Source of the DNA: Bifidobacterium sp. ESL0690
GTDB taxonomy: Bacteria > Actinomycetota > Actinomycetes > Actinomycetales > Bifidobacteriaceae
Direction: 5' to 3'
DNA: 64,000 bases
Assembly: GCF_029392315.1 (NCBI RefSeq)
Contig: NZ_CP113939.1
Location: 1,736,001-1,800,000 of the forward strand
Positions within the stretch are counted from its first letter, which is position 1; each line of letters starts with the position of its first letter. Positions 39,069-49,265 of the stretch are shown here, piece after piece. Position numbers and translations under genes: made by a program. Under the pieces are notes generated by a model. It was not told the origin of the DNA. It ran no database searches and saw nothing but the letters and a program-made list of their open reading frames with translations.

Positions 39069-40205
39069 ATGGAGACTTCTTCGCCAGCTACCTCCCTTAC
39101 CCTTCACACTCCCGGCAAAAACATGAAGGCCAGCCCCACTGACGTCCGTAGAAACAATCGGCTACTCATTTTCGGGCTTCTGTTTCCCTCCCACCAATAT
39201 TCACGTGCCGAGCTCGGCCGCAAAACCGGGCTTTCACGAGTGGCGGTTTCCGACGTCGTAAAGGATATGCTCAACGAAGGCATACTGTGCGAAACCGGCC
39301 AAGAGACGCACAATACCGGCAAAGGCAAGCGCGGCACCCTGCTCGGCATCGACACCACACAGCTGCACATCATCTCCATCGACCTTTCACAGGCGCATCT
39401 GGTGCGGGGCGCTGTGACCAATCTTCTGGGAGCGCCGCTTATTCACTCGGAAACCGTGCTGGGAGCCGAGGAAAAGGTCCAAATCGAGACTGTCATCGAA
39501 CTCATCGAAGAACTATCGAAGCGGACGAACAACATCATCGGAATAGGAATCTCCACAACCGGCGTAGTGCAGGATGGCGTGATTCGGCGCTCCACCGAGC
39601 TAGGCTGGGAAAATCTCGACCTGAAAACTCCTTTGGAGCACCGTTTCTCAATGCCGGTATTCCTGACCAACGATGCGGCGGCTTCGGTATTGACCGAACG
39701 CTATTTCGGGCAGGCGGGCCCGAACGTGCTGTTCGTGAAAATCGATCGCGGCATCGGTTCGGCGACACTCCTCAACGACACGGTGATTGTGGGCGAAAAC
39801 CATGCGGGTGGTGAAATCGGACATATCTCCATTAATCCGAACGGACCGTTGTGCCGTTGCGGGAAACGCGGCTGCTTGGAAATGACGTTGTCGGCACCTG
39901 CCCTGCGCGAACAGCTGCGAGGCAAGGATGCGGAGGAACAAACCCAGATCATCAGCCATGCAGGCCAGCAACTCGCATCGGCCTTGTCGATGCCCATCGG
40001 ACTGCTCGACGTGGAAGACGTCTGCATCTACGGTCCGCCGGATATCGTCAACAGCACGTTCTGCGGCGCCGCACAGCATTATGCTGACCTTACCACGGCT
40101 TCAAGCTTCCGCAAGCACACCACCATCCGACGCTGCCAGTGCGGCCCGGACATTTCACTGACCGGAGCGGCCATCATCGTCGCCCAAAACTATGTCAGCA
40201 ACTAG
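39069..40205 (+). CDS. ROK family transcriptional regulator
   Basis: A 378-residue regulator with an N-terminal helix-turn-helix (SRAELGRKTGLSRVAVSDVV, about 38-57) and a ROK domain containing the zinc site CRCGKRGCLEM near 262. Its ATG has a near-perfect ribosome-binding site (AAGGAGGACAT). Divergence from nahK-lnpC-cutC suggests that it controls these genes, as NagR/NahR-type ROK repressors do in other bifidobacteria (inference). Some residues of the kinase-type phosphate loop are lost, as expected for a regulator. Confidence 0.88.
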   Translation: METSSPATSLTLHTPGKNMKASPTDVRRNNRLLIFGLLFPSHQYSRAELGRKTGLSRVAVSDVVKDMLNEGILCETGQETHNTGKGKRGTLLGIDTTQLHIISIDLSQAHLVRGAVTNLLGAPLIHSETVLGAEEKVQIETVIELIEELSKRTNNIIGIGISTTGVVQDGVIRRSTELGWENLDLKTPLEHRFSMPVFLTNDAAASVLTERYFGQAGPNVLFVKIDRGIGSATLLNDTVIVGENHAGGEIGHISINPNGPLCRCGKRGCLEMTLSAPALREQLRGKDAEEQTQIISHAGQQLASALSMPIGLLDVEDVCIYGPPDIVNSTFCGAAQHYADLTTASSFRKHTTIRRCQCGPDISLTGAAIIVAQNYVSN

Positions 40206-40312
40206 GAAAGCAGCTGCATACTCCGACAGCAAAATCGCCTTGGATCCGGGCCAGATGCTAATATGAACTATTCCGGTGCAAATCGGGCTTGATATTTGAT
40301 AATTCAAGATTT

Positions 40313-40704
40313 GGGGATGATCGGTTTCGACGATGACCTGTTCGTCGCAGGGAAGCGTGCCGAGAATGTGGAGTCCACTCGAGATGACCTCCACGAAACA
40401 ACAAGTGCTAAATCTAATCGCACTGAGTTCGCTCTCGCTGCCTGAGCTTCGCGCCAGGATTAACCAGTGAGCAGCTGCTCCGTCCACTCCTTCTCGTCTT
40501 CGGGAGGATGTTGGGCGTCATTAGAGGACTTGCTTGAGCCATTGAACCACAGGGTGACTCAGGGACTTTAACTGTAGATATGCTCGCCATCCATTGTCCG
40601 CGACACGGATGGGGGCAGAAAAACTGCCAAAAGGCCAGCGGACTACGCACGTAGAAGACTGAGGGTTCGGTCATCGGACCGGGGTTCAATTCCCCGCATC
40701 TCCA
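40313..40704 (+). ncRNA. ssrA: tmRNA
   Basis: Transfer-messenger RNA for ribosome rescue. The 5' end GGGGATGATCGGTTTCGAC and the 3' end GGTTCAATTCCCCGCATCTCCA form the tRNA-like part, with acceptor arms GGGGATG and CATCTCC; the terminal CCA is not encoded. The mRNA-like part at 40407-40445 reads A-K-S-N-R-T-E-F-A-L-A-A-stop, the tag known in bifidobacteria. Total length of about 392 bases is normal. A TAATAT hexamer at 40259-40264 may be the -10 element. A strong terminator follows immediately. Confidence 0.96.
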
Positions 40705-40710
40705 CTCATC

Positions 40711-40746
40711 AAACGCCGCCAGGATTATCCTTGGCGGCGTTTTTCG
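40711..40746 (+). terminator. Rho-independent terminator after tmRNA
   Basis: AAACGCCGCCA / TGGCGGCGTTT stem with a short loop, followed by five T residues, directly after the tmRNA 3' end. Confidence 0.93.
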
Positions 40747-40772
40747 TTGACATAACGTCAATCAGGTCGCGC

Positions 40773-40778
40773 TAGACT
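40773..40778 (+). promoter_or_regulatory. -10 element of a probable leaderless dtd transcript
   Basis: TAGACT ends eight bases before the dtd ATG, the spacing expected if transcription starts at or next to the start codon. No Shine-Dalgarno sequence is present. A TTGACA stands at 40747-40752 with a long 20-base spacer. Confidence 0.5.
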
Positions 40779-40786
40779 TGGTAACT

Positions 40787-41272
40787 ATGAGAATCGTGTT
40801 GCAGAAAGTCAGTAAAGCCGATATCGACGTCGTCGATGAAATCAGCGGGGAGGTTGATGTCTCGTTCGAGCCGCAGCATATCGGGATTGGGTACGTGCTG
40901 CTCGTCGGAGTCAGCGACGAAGACGGGCAGGAACAAATCGACTGGCTCGCGCGAAAAATCAGCAAGCTGCGCGTCTTCGAGGACCAGAACGGGAAGATGA
41001 ACCTTTCGCTGGCCCAGGTCGGCGGCGAAATCCTGTCGGTCTCACAGTTCACGCTGTTCGGCGACGTACGGAAGGGCAACCGCCCGAGTTTCATCAACGC
41101 CGGCGAACCGGAACATGCCAAACGTATCTGGCTTCAATTCAATGAGGCCTTACGGGCGGAAGGCATCAACGTCAAGGAGGGCCGTTTCGGCTCGCACATG
41201 CGAGTGAGCCTGACCAATGACGGCCCGGTGACCATCCTCTTCGATACCGACGAGCTGATGGCCAAAAAATAA
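40787..41272 (+). CDS. dtd: D-aminoacyl-tRNA deacylase
   Basis: A 161-residue DTD-fold enzyme that hydrolyses D-amino acids (and glycine from tRNA-Ala) mischarged on tRNA. It begins MRIVLQKVSKADIDV, like other DTD proteins. Catalytic-site motifs are SLAQVGGEILSVSQFTLF (the SQFTL motif) and FGSHMRVSLTNDGPVT (the NxGPV/T motif). ATG at 40787 is used because it aligns with the family start. The organism makes D-Asp, D-Ala and D-Glu for its wall, so D-amino acid proofreading is useful. It is convergent with ftsQ. Confidence 0.95.
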   Translation: MRIVLQKVSKADIDVVDEISGEVDVSFEPQHIGIGYVLLVGVSDEDGQEQIDWLARKISKLRVFEDQNGKMNLSLAQVGGEILSVSQFTLFGDVRKGNRPSFINAGEPEHAKRIWLQFNEALRAEGINVKEGRFGSHMRVSLTNDGPVTILFDTDELMAKK

Positions 41273-41472
41273 CGGCAACATGTGAAGCCGACGATTCCAA
41301 TGGCAGTGACATTTTCGTCTGTGCAATTTCGCTTCAAAAGGAATGGGTGGCCATACTCAAACATTGTCCGGTAAAGCGGCACGAGGATACGAGCACAATC
41401 AGGGAAAACAGCACAAAACACTGATTTTCACCGCATCTTCGTGCCGTACCTCGGCCGTGCATGCGCGTTCGC

Positions 41473-42930
41473 TTATTTGATAATCGGGCGCAGCGGGGCA
41501 GAAACGTCGACCTGATGCTTGTCACCGATCTTGGTGGGGTCATTGATGATCTTGTCGACCACGGCCTTCTTGAGCTTCATGTCGGAGGCATCGCCCCATA
41601 CGATGACGCGCTGACCGCCGTTGAGCTCCGTGGTAATCGAATCCTGCGTTTTGGCGGTGACCTTGGTGATGGAGCCGCGCATATTGTGTGGAAGAAGGTT
41701 CAGGACCTTCAACGCCTGCTGGACGGAACGATCGCGAAGGCTTGCCTGTACATTGTCGACTTCGATGACCGGGATGCCCTTGGTGGAAACATCGCCGACC
41801 TTGTTGAGCACACGGCCATAGCCGTCAACTGCGGTTTCGCTGCCGTCGGGCGTTTTAAGCATGGCGGCCGGCTCTTGCGCAGTAATACTGACTTTCAACC
41901 CTTTAGGATATATTTTCTCGACCTTGGCCATCGAAACGCCAGGAATGTCCTTCAGCTCCTGCTCGACATCCCCGCCCGAAACCAGCAGTAGCGATTTGCC
42001 AGCCTGTTTATCAGCGATGGAAACGACCCGGGATTTGCTGACCCACTGGTTTTCGCCGGATACGGAAATCTGGTGCGGGTCGAGCAGAAAGACCGGAGAA
42101 AAGACGAGCACCCACCCAAGCACCGCAAGAAGCGCTACAACAACGAGGGCAGCCAAGACTTTGGTCACCGTCTTCCATGCGCTGATCCGTCGGCGTTCCT
42201 TCAGACGCGCGTTGAAATCGATGATCTTCGGACGCGCAGCGACCCCCAACGGACTGGAGGTCTGGTTCAAGGTCTCCCCCACCAGATCCTCGTTTTTAAG
42301 CGCTCTGGCATCGACGAAGCCCCCAGGAGCGCTTTTGGTGGGGCCGCCGAGTGAAGAAGCCGAACGCGGCGAGCGAACAGCGTGGGGCTGCGCAGTCCGG
42401 TCGGCATCAGTCAACGGTTCGTCGATTCCGTATTTTGGTTTAGCGGATTGACGGCGATGGAAAAAACCGACGGCTTTTTTGTTGCGGGATTTTGGGGAAT
42501 GGGAAGATTGAACGATTTGACCAGATTGTCCGGATTGAACAGTTTGATCAGATTGGCTTGATTGGCCAGATCGTCCGCTACCCGACGCCGTTTTCGAAAC
42601 GGCAACCCTGCGCCTGTTGCGGCGAGGATTTATCGTCGAGTCATCGCCGACAGTTGAACCAGAGACCACGGAACGCGCCCGACGCCCGGAGCCGCCGTCG
42701 GAACTCTTTCTCGACTGGTCAGCGGATGTGTGCCTTTTTTCGTTATAACGGAAATCCGAATTCGCTGATTTTCTGCGCTTTCCTGTGGCTACACCAAAAT
42801 CATTGACCATCTCCTCGTCGTCAGAAGCCGAAGACCTCCACGACGATGAAGCAGAACTACGGCCATTACGCCCGCGACGGCGCGAACCGCTTTTGCCCCC
42901 GCTTCCGCTGGTTACACGGCGGCCGGCCAT
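41473..42930 (-). CDS. ftsQ: Cell division protein FtsQ
   Basis: A 485-residue single-pass membrane protein of the divisome. The membrane segment is at about 256-280, followed by the extracellular POTRA domain (VFLLDPHQISVSGENQWVSK) and the FtsQ beta domain. The first 250 residues are a basic, Ser/Gly/Arg-rich cytoplasmic extension with SGQ-type short repeats around 118-140, far longer than the usual tail. Its ATG shares one base with the murC stop codon (TGATG). It is the last gene of the dcw cluster here; ftsZ is not next to it. Confidence 0.9.
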   Translation of the reverse strand: MAGRRVTSGSGGKSGSRRRGRNGRSSASSSWRSSASDDEEMVNDFGVATGKRRKSANSDFRYNEKRHTSADQSRKSSDGGSGRRARSVVSGSTVGDDSTINPRRNRRRVAVSKTASGSGRSGQSSQSDQTVQSGQSGQIVQSSHSPKSRNKKAVGFFHRRQSAKPKYGIDEPLTDADRTAQPHAVRSPRSASSLGGPTKSAPGGFVDARALKNEDLVGETLNQTSSPLGVAARPKIIDFNARLKERRRISAWKTVTKVLAALVVVALLAVLGWVLVFSPVFLLDPHQISVSGENQWVSKSRVVSIADKQAGKSLLLVSGGDVEQELKDIPGVSMAKVEKIYPKGLKVSITAQEPAAMLKTPDGSETAVDGYGRVLNKVGDVSTKGIPVIEVDNVQASLRDRSVQQALKVLNLLPHNMRGSITKVTAKTQDSITTELNGGQRVIVWGDASDMKLKKAVVDKIINDPTKIGDKHQVDVSAPLRPIIK

Positions 42931-44645
42931 CAGCGCGACTCCCCCGCACGCGCTTTGAGCATTTCGAGCATAACATCGTCCATTGTGGTGACATCGCCGG
43001 CTCCGACAGTGATGAGCACATCGCCAGGCTTGGCGTGGCGAACCAGCGTCTTGGCACCTTCCTCAAGGGTCTTCGAAACGCAAATCCAACCTTCGGCAGG
43101 GTTGTGATCCAGACTGCCCGCCGCATCCACGACGATCTGCGAAGTGATATCCGGGAAATCCTCCTGCCGTTCGCGCGCTGGGTAGATGGGCGCGATGACG
43201 ACATCGTCGGCTTTGGCCAGCGCTTCGGCAAAACGCTTGATGAAGAACTTGGTGCGGCTGAACAGATGCGGCTGGAAGAGCACACGGATAGTCGAATCCG
43301 GGTAGCGGCGACGTGCGGCGTCGAGCAACGCCGCGATTTCGGTGGGATGGTGGGCATAGTCGTCGACGACCGTAACGTCATCCTCGACGCCGTTGACCTC
43401 AAAACGACGCGACGCACCCCTGAATGTTGCAGCCGTGCGGGCGGCGAGCACCGGGTCCATGCCCAGCAACGTTGTGACGATCAGTGCCGCAGTCGCGTTG
43501 CGAGCGTTGTGGATGCCGGGAATCCGCAGAGTAACCGGTATACGACGCACTTGGTCGCTTCCGGCGAAACCAGCGGGCAATTCGATGGTGAATCGTTCCG
43601 TGCCGTCTCCCGCACTTTCCTGTTCCGAAAGGATACGGACAAGCTGTGGGCAGGCGCTGCCTGCAACATTTTGCATGACTTCTTTATCGACGTCAGTACT
43701 ATTATCCGCGTCATTCATCCCGACGATTTGAGCAATATCACCAATTGGCGCTATGGTATAGCAGATTGTCTTGGCGGCGACCTCGTCCGGCAGCGCACGC
43801 ACGATAGCCTGGGCACCTTTGTCGTCGATGGACATGACGACAAAGCCCTTGGCATGGCTGGCATATTCGACGAACGCCTGCTGATAGTGTTCGGCGTCGC
43901 CATAATGGTCAAGGTGATCGGCTTCGGCATTGGTGATCAGCGCGAATTGCGGCCGGTACTTTTCGAAACTACCGTCGGATTCGTCGGCTTCAGCCACCAG
44001 AACGTCGCCGCTGCCAGCATGTCCGCCATCGATGGCGACACCGTCAGGTCCTTGGATGGAACCGCCGATGGCATAGCTCGGGTCGGCGAGCTTGACGGCT
44101 CCCATACTGGTTTTCCCATTGCTTTCGGCGCTCGGCTTGTCGTTCATACCGGTTCGTGCACCATCTTCCGCATCAGCCTCAACCCCGGCATTGACGAGAA
44201 TATGGGAAATCAACGAACTGGTGGTGGTCTTGCCGTGCGCACCGGCGACGCTGACCGCACACTTGCTGGCCATCAGCAGCGCGAGGATGTCGCTACGATG
44301 AACGATACGAGCCCCGGCCGCTGCAGCGGCGACGATTTCCGGGTTATCGGGTTTGATGGCGCTGGAATAGACGACGGTCTGTGCACCCGTCACGTTTTCG
44401 GCACGCTGACCGAAATACACCTTCACGCCCAGAGCGGTCAACCGATCGGTCTTGGCATTGGCAGCGCGATCGGAACCGGAGACTTCGACGCCTTCTTCGT
44501 GAAGCATTTCGGCAAGCACGCTCATGCCGGCTCCGCCGATGCCGATGAAATGCGTCCGTCCCAACGATGCCAACGAATCCGACGGGCCGAACGCGGCCTT
44601 TGTCGGGTCAAGCACGATAGTTTCAGAGCCGATAGTTGACTGCAC
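42930..44645 (-). CDS. murC: MurC, UDP-N-acetylmuramate-L-alanine ligase
   Basis: A 571-residue cytoplasmic Mur ligase that adds the first amino acid, L-Ala, to UDP-MurNAc. The Rossmann loop is HFIGIGGAGMSVLAEML near residue 30, and the ATP loop is AGAHGKTTTSSL near 130. The GTG start at 44645 is chosen for its AAGGAG site seven bases upstream; open in-frame codons extend further up but lack family similarity. Two polar insertions (near residues 150-185 and 320-365) make it longer than typical MurC. It is followed by ftsQ, overlapping by one base, and separated from murG by a 381-base gap with tandem repeats. Confidence 0.93.
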   Translation of the reverse strand: MQSTIGSETIVLDPTKAAFGPSDSLASLGRTHFIGIGGAGMSVLAEMLHEEGVEVSGSDRAANAKTDRLTALGVKVYFGQRAENVTGAQTVVYSSAIKPDNPEIVAAAAAGARIVHRSDILALLMASKCAVSVAGAHGKTTTSSLISHILVNAGVEADAEDGARTGMNDKPSAESNGKTSMGAVKLADPSYAIGGSIQGPDGVAIDGGHAGSGDVLVAEADESDGSFEKYRPQFALITNAEADHLDHYGDAEHYQQAFVEYASHAKGFVVMSIDDKGAQAIVRALPDEVAAKTICYTIAPIGDIAQIVGMNDADNSTDVDKEVMQNVAGSACPQLVRILSEQESAGDGTERFTIELPAGFAGSDQVRRIPVTLRIPGIHNARNATAALIVTTLLGMDPVLAARTAATFRGASRRFEVNGVEDDVTVVDDYAHHPTEIAALLDAARRRYPDSTIRVLFQPHLFSRTKFFIKRFAEALAKADDVVIAPIYPARERQEDFPDITSQIVVDAAGSLDHNPAEGWICVSKTLEEGAKTLVRHAKPGDVLITVGAGDVTTMDDVMLEMLKARAGESR

Positions 44646-44810
44646 GATACGCTCCTTGGACGCTAGGTTTTTGAAGATGCGAAACATCTCTGATGCTGTT
44701 ATACCCGATAATCCGGCCTTGTCGTACCGCAAGTCAAAAACCCACGCAGACTGCTTGCAATTGCCTTGTCGACTTGACGAACTGCACCGGCAGCATGCGC
44801 CGCAAATGGT

Positions 44811-44987
44811 ATTCATGCAGGGAAACGGCACATAACAACGATCCAGATGCCGTTTGCCAGCAGCTGATCATATTGATGCTGGAAAACCACACATAACAAT
44901 TATCGAAACGTCGTTTACCAGCAGCAAGTTACATTCATGCTGAGAAACCGCATTCAAAAGCCACTAAGATGCCGTTTACCAGCACTT
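44811..44987. repeat. Three tandem 61-bp hairpin-forming repeats between murG and murC
   Basis: Copies begin at 44811, 44872 and 44933, giving an exact 61-base period; the third is slightly short. Each starts ATTCATGC or ATTGATGC and contains GAAA-C-G/C-GCA ... GCCGTTTACCAGC-type arms. In copy 1 AAACGGCA and TGCCGTTT form a perfect eight-base stem. The copies differ from each other at many positions, so they are old or under selection for structure rather than sequence. The remaining part of the 44646-45026 gap holds the murC leader and no gene. Confidence 0.75.
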
Positions 44988-45026
44988 CGGAGAGACTTCG
45001 GATGTAATCATTGAGGGTTGGAATGA

Positions 45027-46196
45027 TTAACGGTTTCGGCCTGCGAAATTCAAAACCACGCCGGCCATGGTTTCGGCGGCGTCGCGAATGCCGTAATCGT
45101 AGGCTTTGCGGCCCATGGCCTGCAAACGCTTACGGTCGGCAATCAACGCCGGGACATGCTGGCGCACCCAATCCGATGAGAAATCGTCATTGGCGACCAT
45201 CAGCCCACCTCCGGCATCGACCACCGGCTGCGCGTTGAATCGCTGCTCGCCATTGCCGATAGGCAGGGGCACATAGACCGCGGGCATGCCGATGGCAGCC
45301 AGTTCGCTCACGGTTCCTGCACCGGAGCGGCAGATGACCAAATCGGCGGCGGCAAACGCCAGATCGATGCGTTCCAAGTATTCGGCGACATGATAATCCC
45401 CAAGACCAGCGTGGGCCGGGTCCAAATCGGTAAGAACCTGCTCTCCCGCAACGTCACGCACACGCCGACTCACCTCGGCGCTTTTCTTGCGTCCGGTGAG
45501 ATGGATCACCTGCGTGACTTTCAAGAGCTCGGCGGCAGCACCGCTTACAGCTTCATTAAGGCTCACCGCTCCCAGAGAGCCTCCGGTGACGACCACCAGC
45601 GGACGCGATGGGTCGATGCCAAGCTGTGCGGCGGCAAGCTTGCGTGCAGACTCTCTGTCATCTTCCAGTTTTTGGCACAATTCCGCCATCACCGGCCGCA
45701 ATGGAAGCCCGACACGCCGGATTTCGGCATTTCCATGCGCCTTGAGCCCGGTGTCTTCGTAAACAGTACCGATGAAATCGGCCCAACGGGCGCCCAGTTT
45801 GTTGGCCATGCCGGCACGGGCGTTCTGCTCGTGGATGACGATGGGCAGCCCCATGGAATGCGCGACAGCGTAGACGGGAGCCGAAACGTAACCGCCGAAG
45901 CCGACCACTACGTCGGCCTGACGACGTTCAAGAATCGCGCGTACCTTTTTCTGCTCCTGGTGCCAGCGACCCGGGAAACGCAGCGCCTGCATATTGGGGC
46001 GCCGTGGGAACGGCACCTTGGCAATGGTGTCAAGTTCGAAACCGGCTTGCGGCACCAAATTACGTTCCAGCCCGACGTCGGTGCCGACCACACTGATGGC
46101 GGCCTGCGGATCTTCGCGCTTGATCGCTGCAGCAACGCTCAACAACGGGTTGACATGCCCGGCCGTACCGCCTCCGGCCAATACGATATGTTTCAT
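45027..46196 (-). CDS. murG: MurG, lipid II synthase
   Basis: A 389-residue peripheral membrane glycosyltransferase that adds GlcNAc from UDP-GlcNAc to lipid I. The N-terminal loop [14 protein letters not shown] and [13 protein letters not shown] bind the lipid-linked acceptor; the donor site includes [13 protein letters not shown] and [19 protein letters not shown]. Length and order of motifs are normal. It lies downstream of ftsW by 71 bases. Confidence 0.95.
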   Translation of the reverse strand: MKHIVLAGGGTAGHVNPLLSVAAAIKREDPQAAISVVGTDVGLERNLVPQAGFELDTIAKVPFPRRPNMQALRFPGRWHQEQKKVRAILERRQADVVVGFGGYVSAPVYAVAHSMGLPIVIHEQNARAGMANKLGARWADFIGTVYEDTGLKAHGNAEIRRVGLPLRPVMAELCQKLEDDRESARKLAAAQLGIDPSRPLVVVTGGSLGAVSLNEAVSGAAAELLKVTQVIHLTGRKKSAEVSRRVRDVAGEQVLTDLDPAHAGLGDYHVAEYLERIDLAFAAADLVICRSGAGTVSELAAIGMPAVYVPLPIGNGEQRFNAQPVVDAGGGLMVANDDFSSDWVRQHVPALIADRKRLQAMGRKAYDYGIRDAAETMAGVVLNFAGRNR

Positions 46197-46267
46197 ATGC
46201 TCTTTCCCTCGGCTTGCCTCAAAAACCTTGTTTTCAACATCTTCTAATAAGAATTATCCGACATCTT

Positions 46268-47710
46268 TCAGACACGTTGCGCCGCAATGTTGGCTTGAAT
46301 CTGGGGCTGCTTCCTCATCATACTGGTAGCCACGCCTGCCGCGAGAAGACACATCACCAGGCTCGACCCGCCAGCCGAGACGAACGGCAACGGCACGCCC
46401 ATCACGGGCAGCAGGCCGATGACGACCATGATGTTGACCAGCGCCTGGCCCACAATCCAGATGGCGATGCAGATGAGTACCCGCGAGGCGTATTTGTCGG
46501 GGGTCTGCAGGGCGATGACGAACATGCACCAGCCGAGAATGGCGAAAAGGACGATAACGGCTGCGGCACCGACGAACCCCGTTTCCTCGCCGATGATGGC
46601 GAAGATGAAATCGTTGTGGGCTTCGGGCAGATAGTTCCATTTTTCGCGCGAATTGCCAATGCCGACGCCGAAAAAACCACCGGAAGCCATGGCGTATTTT
46701 GCGTGCATCGATTGGTAACACTCCCCTTGCAAGGCCGAAGCCGGGCATGGACGATACGCTGCTGTAATACGAAGCATACGGTTCGGGCTGGTGACCACGA
46801 ACAGCACGACCAGCGCCACCAGCACGAGGGCGGAAACAATCATCCATTTTGTCGGAAAACCACCGACGAGCATCGCCGTGACGCCGATGGCCACCAAGAT
46901 CATCGCCGTGCCGAGATCGCCGCCAAGCATGACGGCACCAAGGCAGGCCAGGAAGATGAACACCATGGGCACATAGGCTTTCAGCCCTTCGAGCTTGTAG
47001 TGTTTCGCGGCCGATGCCACCGCCCAAGGCATCCACATGCACAGCGCGAGTTTCATGACCTCTGCCGGCTGCATGGTGAACTTGTCGGGAATGCCGATCC
47101 AGCCTTTGTTGCCGTTGACTTCAACGCCGAGCGGCGTCATGGTCAGCAGCTGAAGGAAAATCGAGAAAATCACGAACACGAACGAAAATCTGCGGTAGCT
47201 TTCGGAGTGGATGCGCATCGCCACGACACAGAACACAAAGCCGAGCACACAGTACACGCCTTGCAACAGCGCCTGTTTCCAAGGCGAAAGACCCAGAGCG
47301 ATCATGGTCACCGAAGAAGCAGAAAAGACCATGACCACGCCGAAGCAGGTCAGGGCGATCACCGAAATGCGGAAGCCGTAATAGCACCAGAGAGGGTTTA
47401 GCAGAGCATGGATGCCGGTATAGTCATCGACTTTGAGCACGTCGGTTGCGCCAGTATCGTCCGGCTGGTCGGAAACGCCCACGGCTTTGGCTTTTTGGTA
47501 GATCATACTGAGGCGCGATTGCGGTTGTTTCCTATTATCGTTATCGCTGCTTCTGCTTCTACTTGCGCTTCCGCTTTTACCCCTACTTCCGCTTCGTGGG
47601 GCTATGCTTTCGCCTCGCGCGTTTCTGGATACGGCATTGCGGCCGGTACGCGGCTTGTTTCGTGCTTGCCTGCCCGACTTTTCGTCCCGATCGTATACGC
47701 GTCTAGCCAT
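46268..47710 (-). CDS. ftsW: FtsW, SEDS peptidoglycan polymerase
   Basis: A 480-residue membrane protein with about ten membrane segments that polymerises lipid II at the septum together with its partner FtsI. Conserved pieces include [40 protein letters not shown] and the C-terminal [20 protein letters not shown]. The start at 47710 overlaps the murD stop by eight bases (ATGGCTAG). The first 80 or so residues are a basic Arg/Ser-rich cytoplasmic tail resembling in composition the FtsQ tail. Confidence 0.94.
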   Translation of the reverse strand: MARRVYDRDEKSGRQARNKPRTGRNAVSRNARGESIAPRSGSRGKSGSASRSRSSDNDNRKQPQSRLSMIYQKAKAVGVSDQPDDTGATDVLKVDDYTGIHALLNPLWCYYGFRISVIALTCFGVVMVFSASSVTMIALGLSPWKQALLQGVYCVLGFVFCVVAMRIHSESYRRFSFVFVIFSIFLQLLTMTPLGVEVNGNKGWIGIPDKFTMQPAEVMKLALCMWMPWAVASAAKHYKLEGLKAYVPMVFIFLACLGAVMLGGDLGTAMILVAIGVTAMLVGGFPTKWMIVSALVLVALVVLFVVTSPNRMLRITAAYRPCPASALQGECYQSMHAKYAMASGGFFGVGIGNSREKWNYLPEAHNDFIFAIIGEETGFVGAAAVIVLFAILGWCMFVIALQTPDKYASRVLICIAIWIVGQALVNIMVVIGLLPVMGVPLPFVSAGGSSLVMCLLAAGVATSMMRKQPQIQANIAAQRV

Positions 47711-49214
47711 GCTTTTGCACCCAGTCATGGGCGGCATCGGCGAATTGCGAACCGCGGTCGGCATAGGAGACGAATTGGTCCATCGAAGCGCAGGCCGGCG
47801 CCATCAGCACCACGTCACCGCTTTCGGCATAGTTGCCGGCAGCCTCTACGGCCCGGGCCATGACGCCGGCTTTGTCGTTTGGATCGATCACTGTAAGCGG
47901 GATATCCGGGGCGCTGGCTTTGAATGCGTCGAGCATCGGCTGCTGGTCGACGCCGATGATGACCGCAGCCTTGATGGTTTTGGCCTGATTGGCGACGAGA
48001 TCTTCGAAATGACCGCCTTTGGCGAGCCCTCCGGCAATCCAGACCACGGATTTGGGCTTGTAGCTGGAAAGCGAGGCGTGGGCGGCGTGGGCATTGGTCG
48101 CCTTGGAATCGTCGACGAAACGCACGATGCCGCCGTCCTGCAGGTGTGCGGTGGCGACGGTCTGGATACGATGGCCGCCGGGTGCGAAGGCGCGCAGCGC
48201 GTCGAGGCAATGGCCCGGGTCGGCACCCAAGCCCATCGCCAGAGCAAGTGCGGTGATGGAGTCGGCCAGCAAATGCGGGTAAACCGTCCCGTCCGGCTCG
48301 CACAGATGCGAGAATTCGGTCACTTTGGCCAGCGCATTCATATCGCCGGTCGGAGCTCCGGCCAAGCCGCTGGCGTCGACGATCCAGCCGTCGGATACGC
48401 CAATCTGCCCGGGTTCGGGGGCGTTGAGTGTGAAGCCAACCTTGCGGCATTCCGGGCCGGTTTGGGCTTCGTCGGCCAAAGCCGAAACCCGTGCATCGTC
48501 GGCGTTGAATACCAGCACGCGTCGAGCATTATGGAAGACTTTGGATTTGTCGGCTGCATAGTTGGCCATGCCACCGTGCCAGTCGAGGTGGTCGGCGGCG
48601 ATATTGGTGATGGCCGCGCAATCAAGTTCAAGGGAATCGGTGAAATGCATCTGGAAACTGCTCAGTTCCACGCACAGCGCGTCGTGTTTCGGATCGACGG
48701 CAGCCAGGCTCACGGACTTGCCGATATTGCCGACGGCTGGGGCGTCCATGCCGCAATGGGTGAGCATGGCGGAGACCATCTGCGTGGTTGAGGTTTTGCC
48801 GTTGGTGCCGGTGATACCGACCCAAGGTGCCGGTTCATGTGAAGCGGAATGCTCGGCGGGAACCCGCAGCGCCCAAGCCAGTTCGACTTCGCTGACCACG
48901 GGAATGCTCCGACGCTGGGCTTCGAGAATAAACGGCGTGCGAGGGTTGAACACCGGGGAAGCCACCACGATATCGACAGTATCCCAATCGATATCGTCGA
49001 AGGAATGCAAGTCGGCTTCCGGCTTCTTCTCGTCGACGCTCAGCACACGACCTGCCCGGCTTTGTAACGCCTCAACGGCACCGCGCCCGGAAACCCCGAG
49101 ACCGGCCACCAAGACGGTTTTACCGCTTACATCCAAACGCGATGAACCGTTTGCCGAACCGATACGATTAACCTGCGAAAATCCCGAATCCCCTGCATGC
49201 TGCATGCCAATCAC
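47703..49214 (-). CDS. murD: MurD, UDP-MurNAc-L-Ala-D-Glu ligase
   Basis: A 503-residue Mur ligase that adds D-glutamate. The N-terminal domain has [17 protein letters not shown], the ATP loop is [13 protein letters not shown] near residue 132, and the third domain includes [13 protein letters not shown]. The GTG at 49214 is used; an ATG three codons downstream with AAGGAAAGG is equally possible. It overlaps ftsW and lies 51 bases after mraY. Confidence 0.94.
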   Translation of the reverse strand: MIGMQHAGDSGFSQVNRIGSANGSSRLDVSGKTVLVAGLGVSGRGAVEALQSRAGRVLSVDEKKPEADLHSFDDIDWDTVDIVVASPVFNPRTPFILEAQRRSIPVVSEVELAWALRVPAEHSASHEPAPWVGITGTNGKTSTTQMVSAMLTHCGMDAPAVGNIGKSVSLAAVDPKHDALCVELSSFQMHFTDSLELDCAAITNIAADHLDWHGGMANYAADKSKVFHNARRVLVFNADDARVSALADEAQTGPECRKVGFTLNAPEPGQIGVSDGWIVDASGLAGAPTGDMNALAKVTEFSHLCEPDGTVYPHLLADSITALALAMGLGADPGHCLDALRAFAPGGHRIQTVATAHLQDGGIVRFVDDSKATNAHAAHASLSSYKPKSVVWIAGGLAKGGHFEDLVANQAKTIKAAVIIGVDQQPMLDAFKASAPDIPLTVIDPNDKAGVMARAVEAAGNYAESGDVVLMAPACASMDQFVSYADRGSQFADAAHDWVQKHG

Positions 49215-49265
49215 CTTTCCTTGTCCTCTATCCTGTCGTCGCCGAACGCCGTAAGCATTCGCGCC

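Noticed and set aside
42846..44639. A 597-codon open frame on the plus strand opposite murC and the start of ftsQ
   Set aside because: It is antisense to well-supported genes and its translation has no recognisable motif.
44646..44831. 62-residue N-terminal extension of MurC
   Set aside because: MurC proteins start near the Rossmann loop, the extension has an odd Cys/Ser-rich composition and overlaps the repeat region, and the GTG at 44645 has a good ribosome-binding site.
44811..44987. CRISPR array
   Set aside because: The 61-bp repeats are contiguous, imperfect and only three in number, with no unique spacers and no cas genes nearby.
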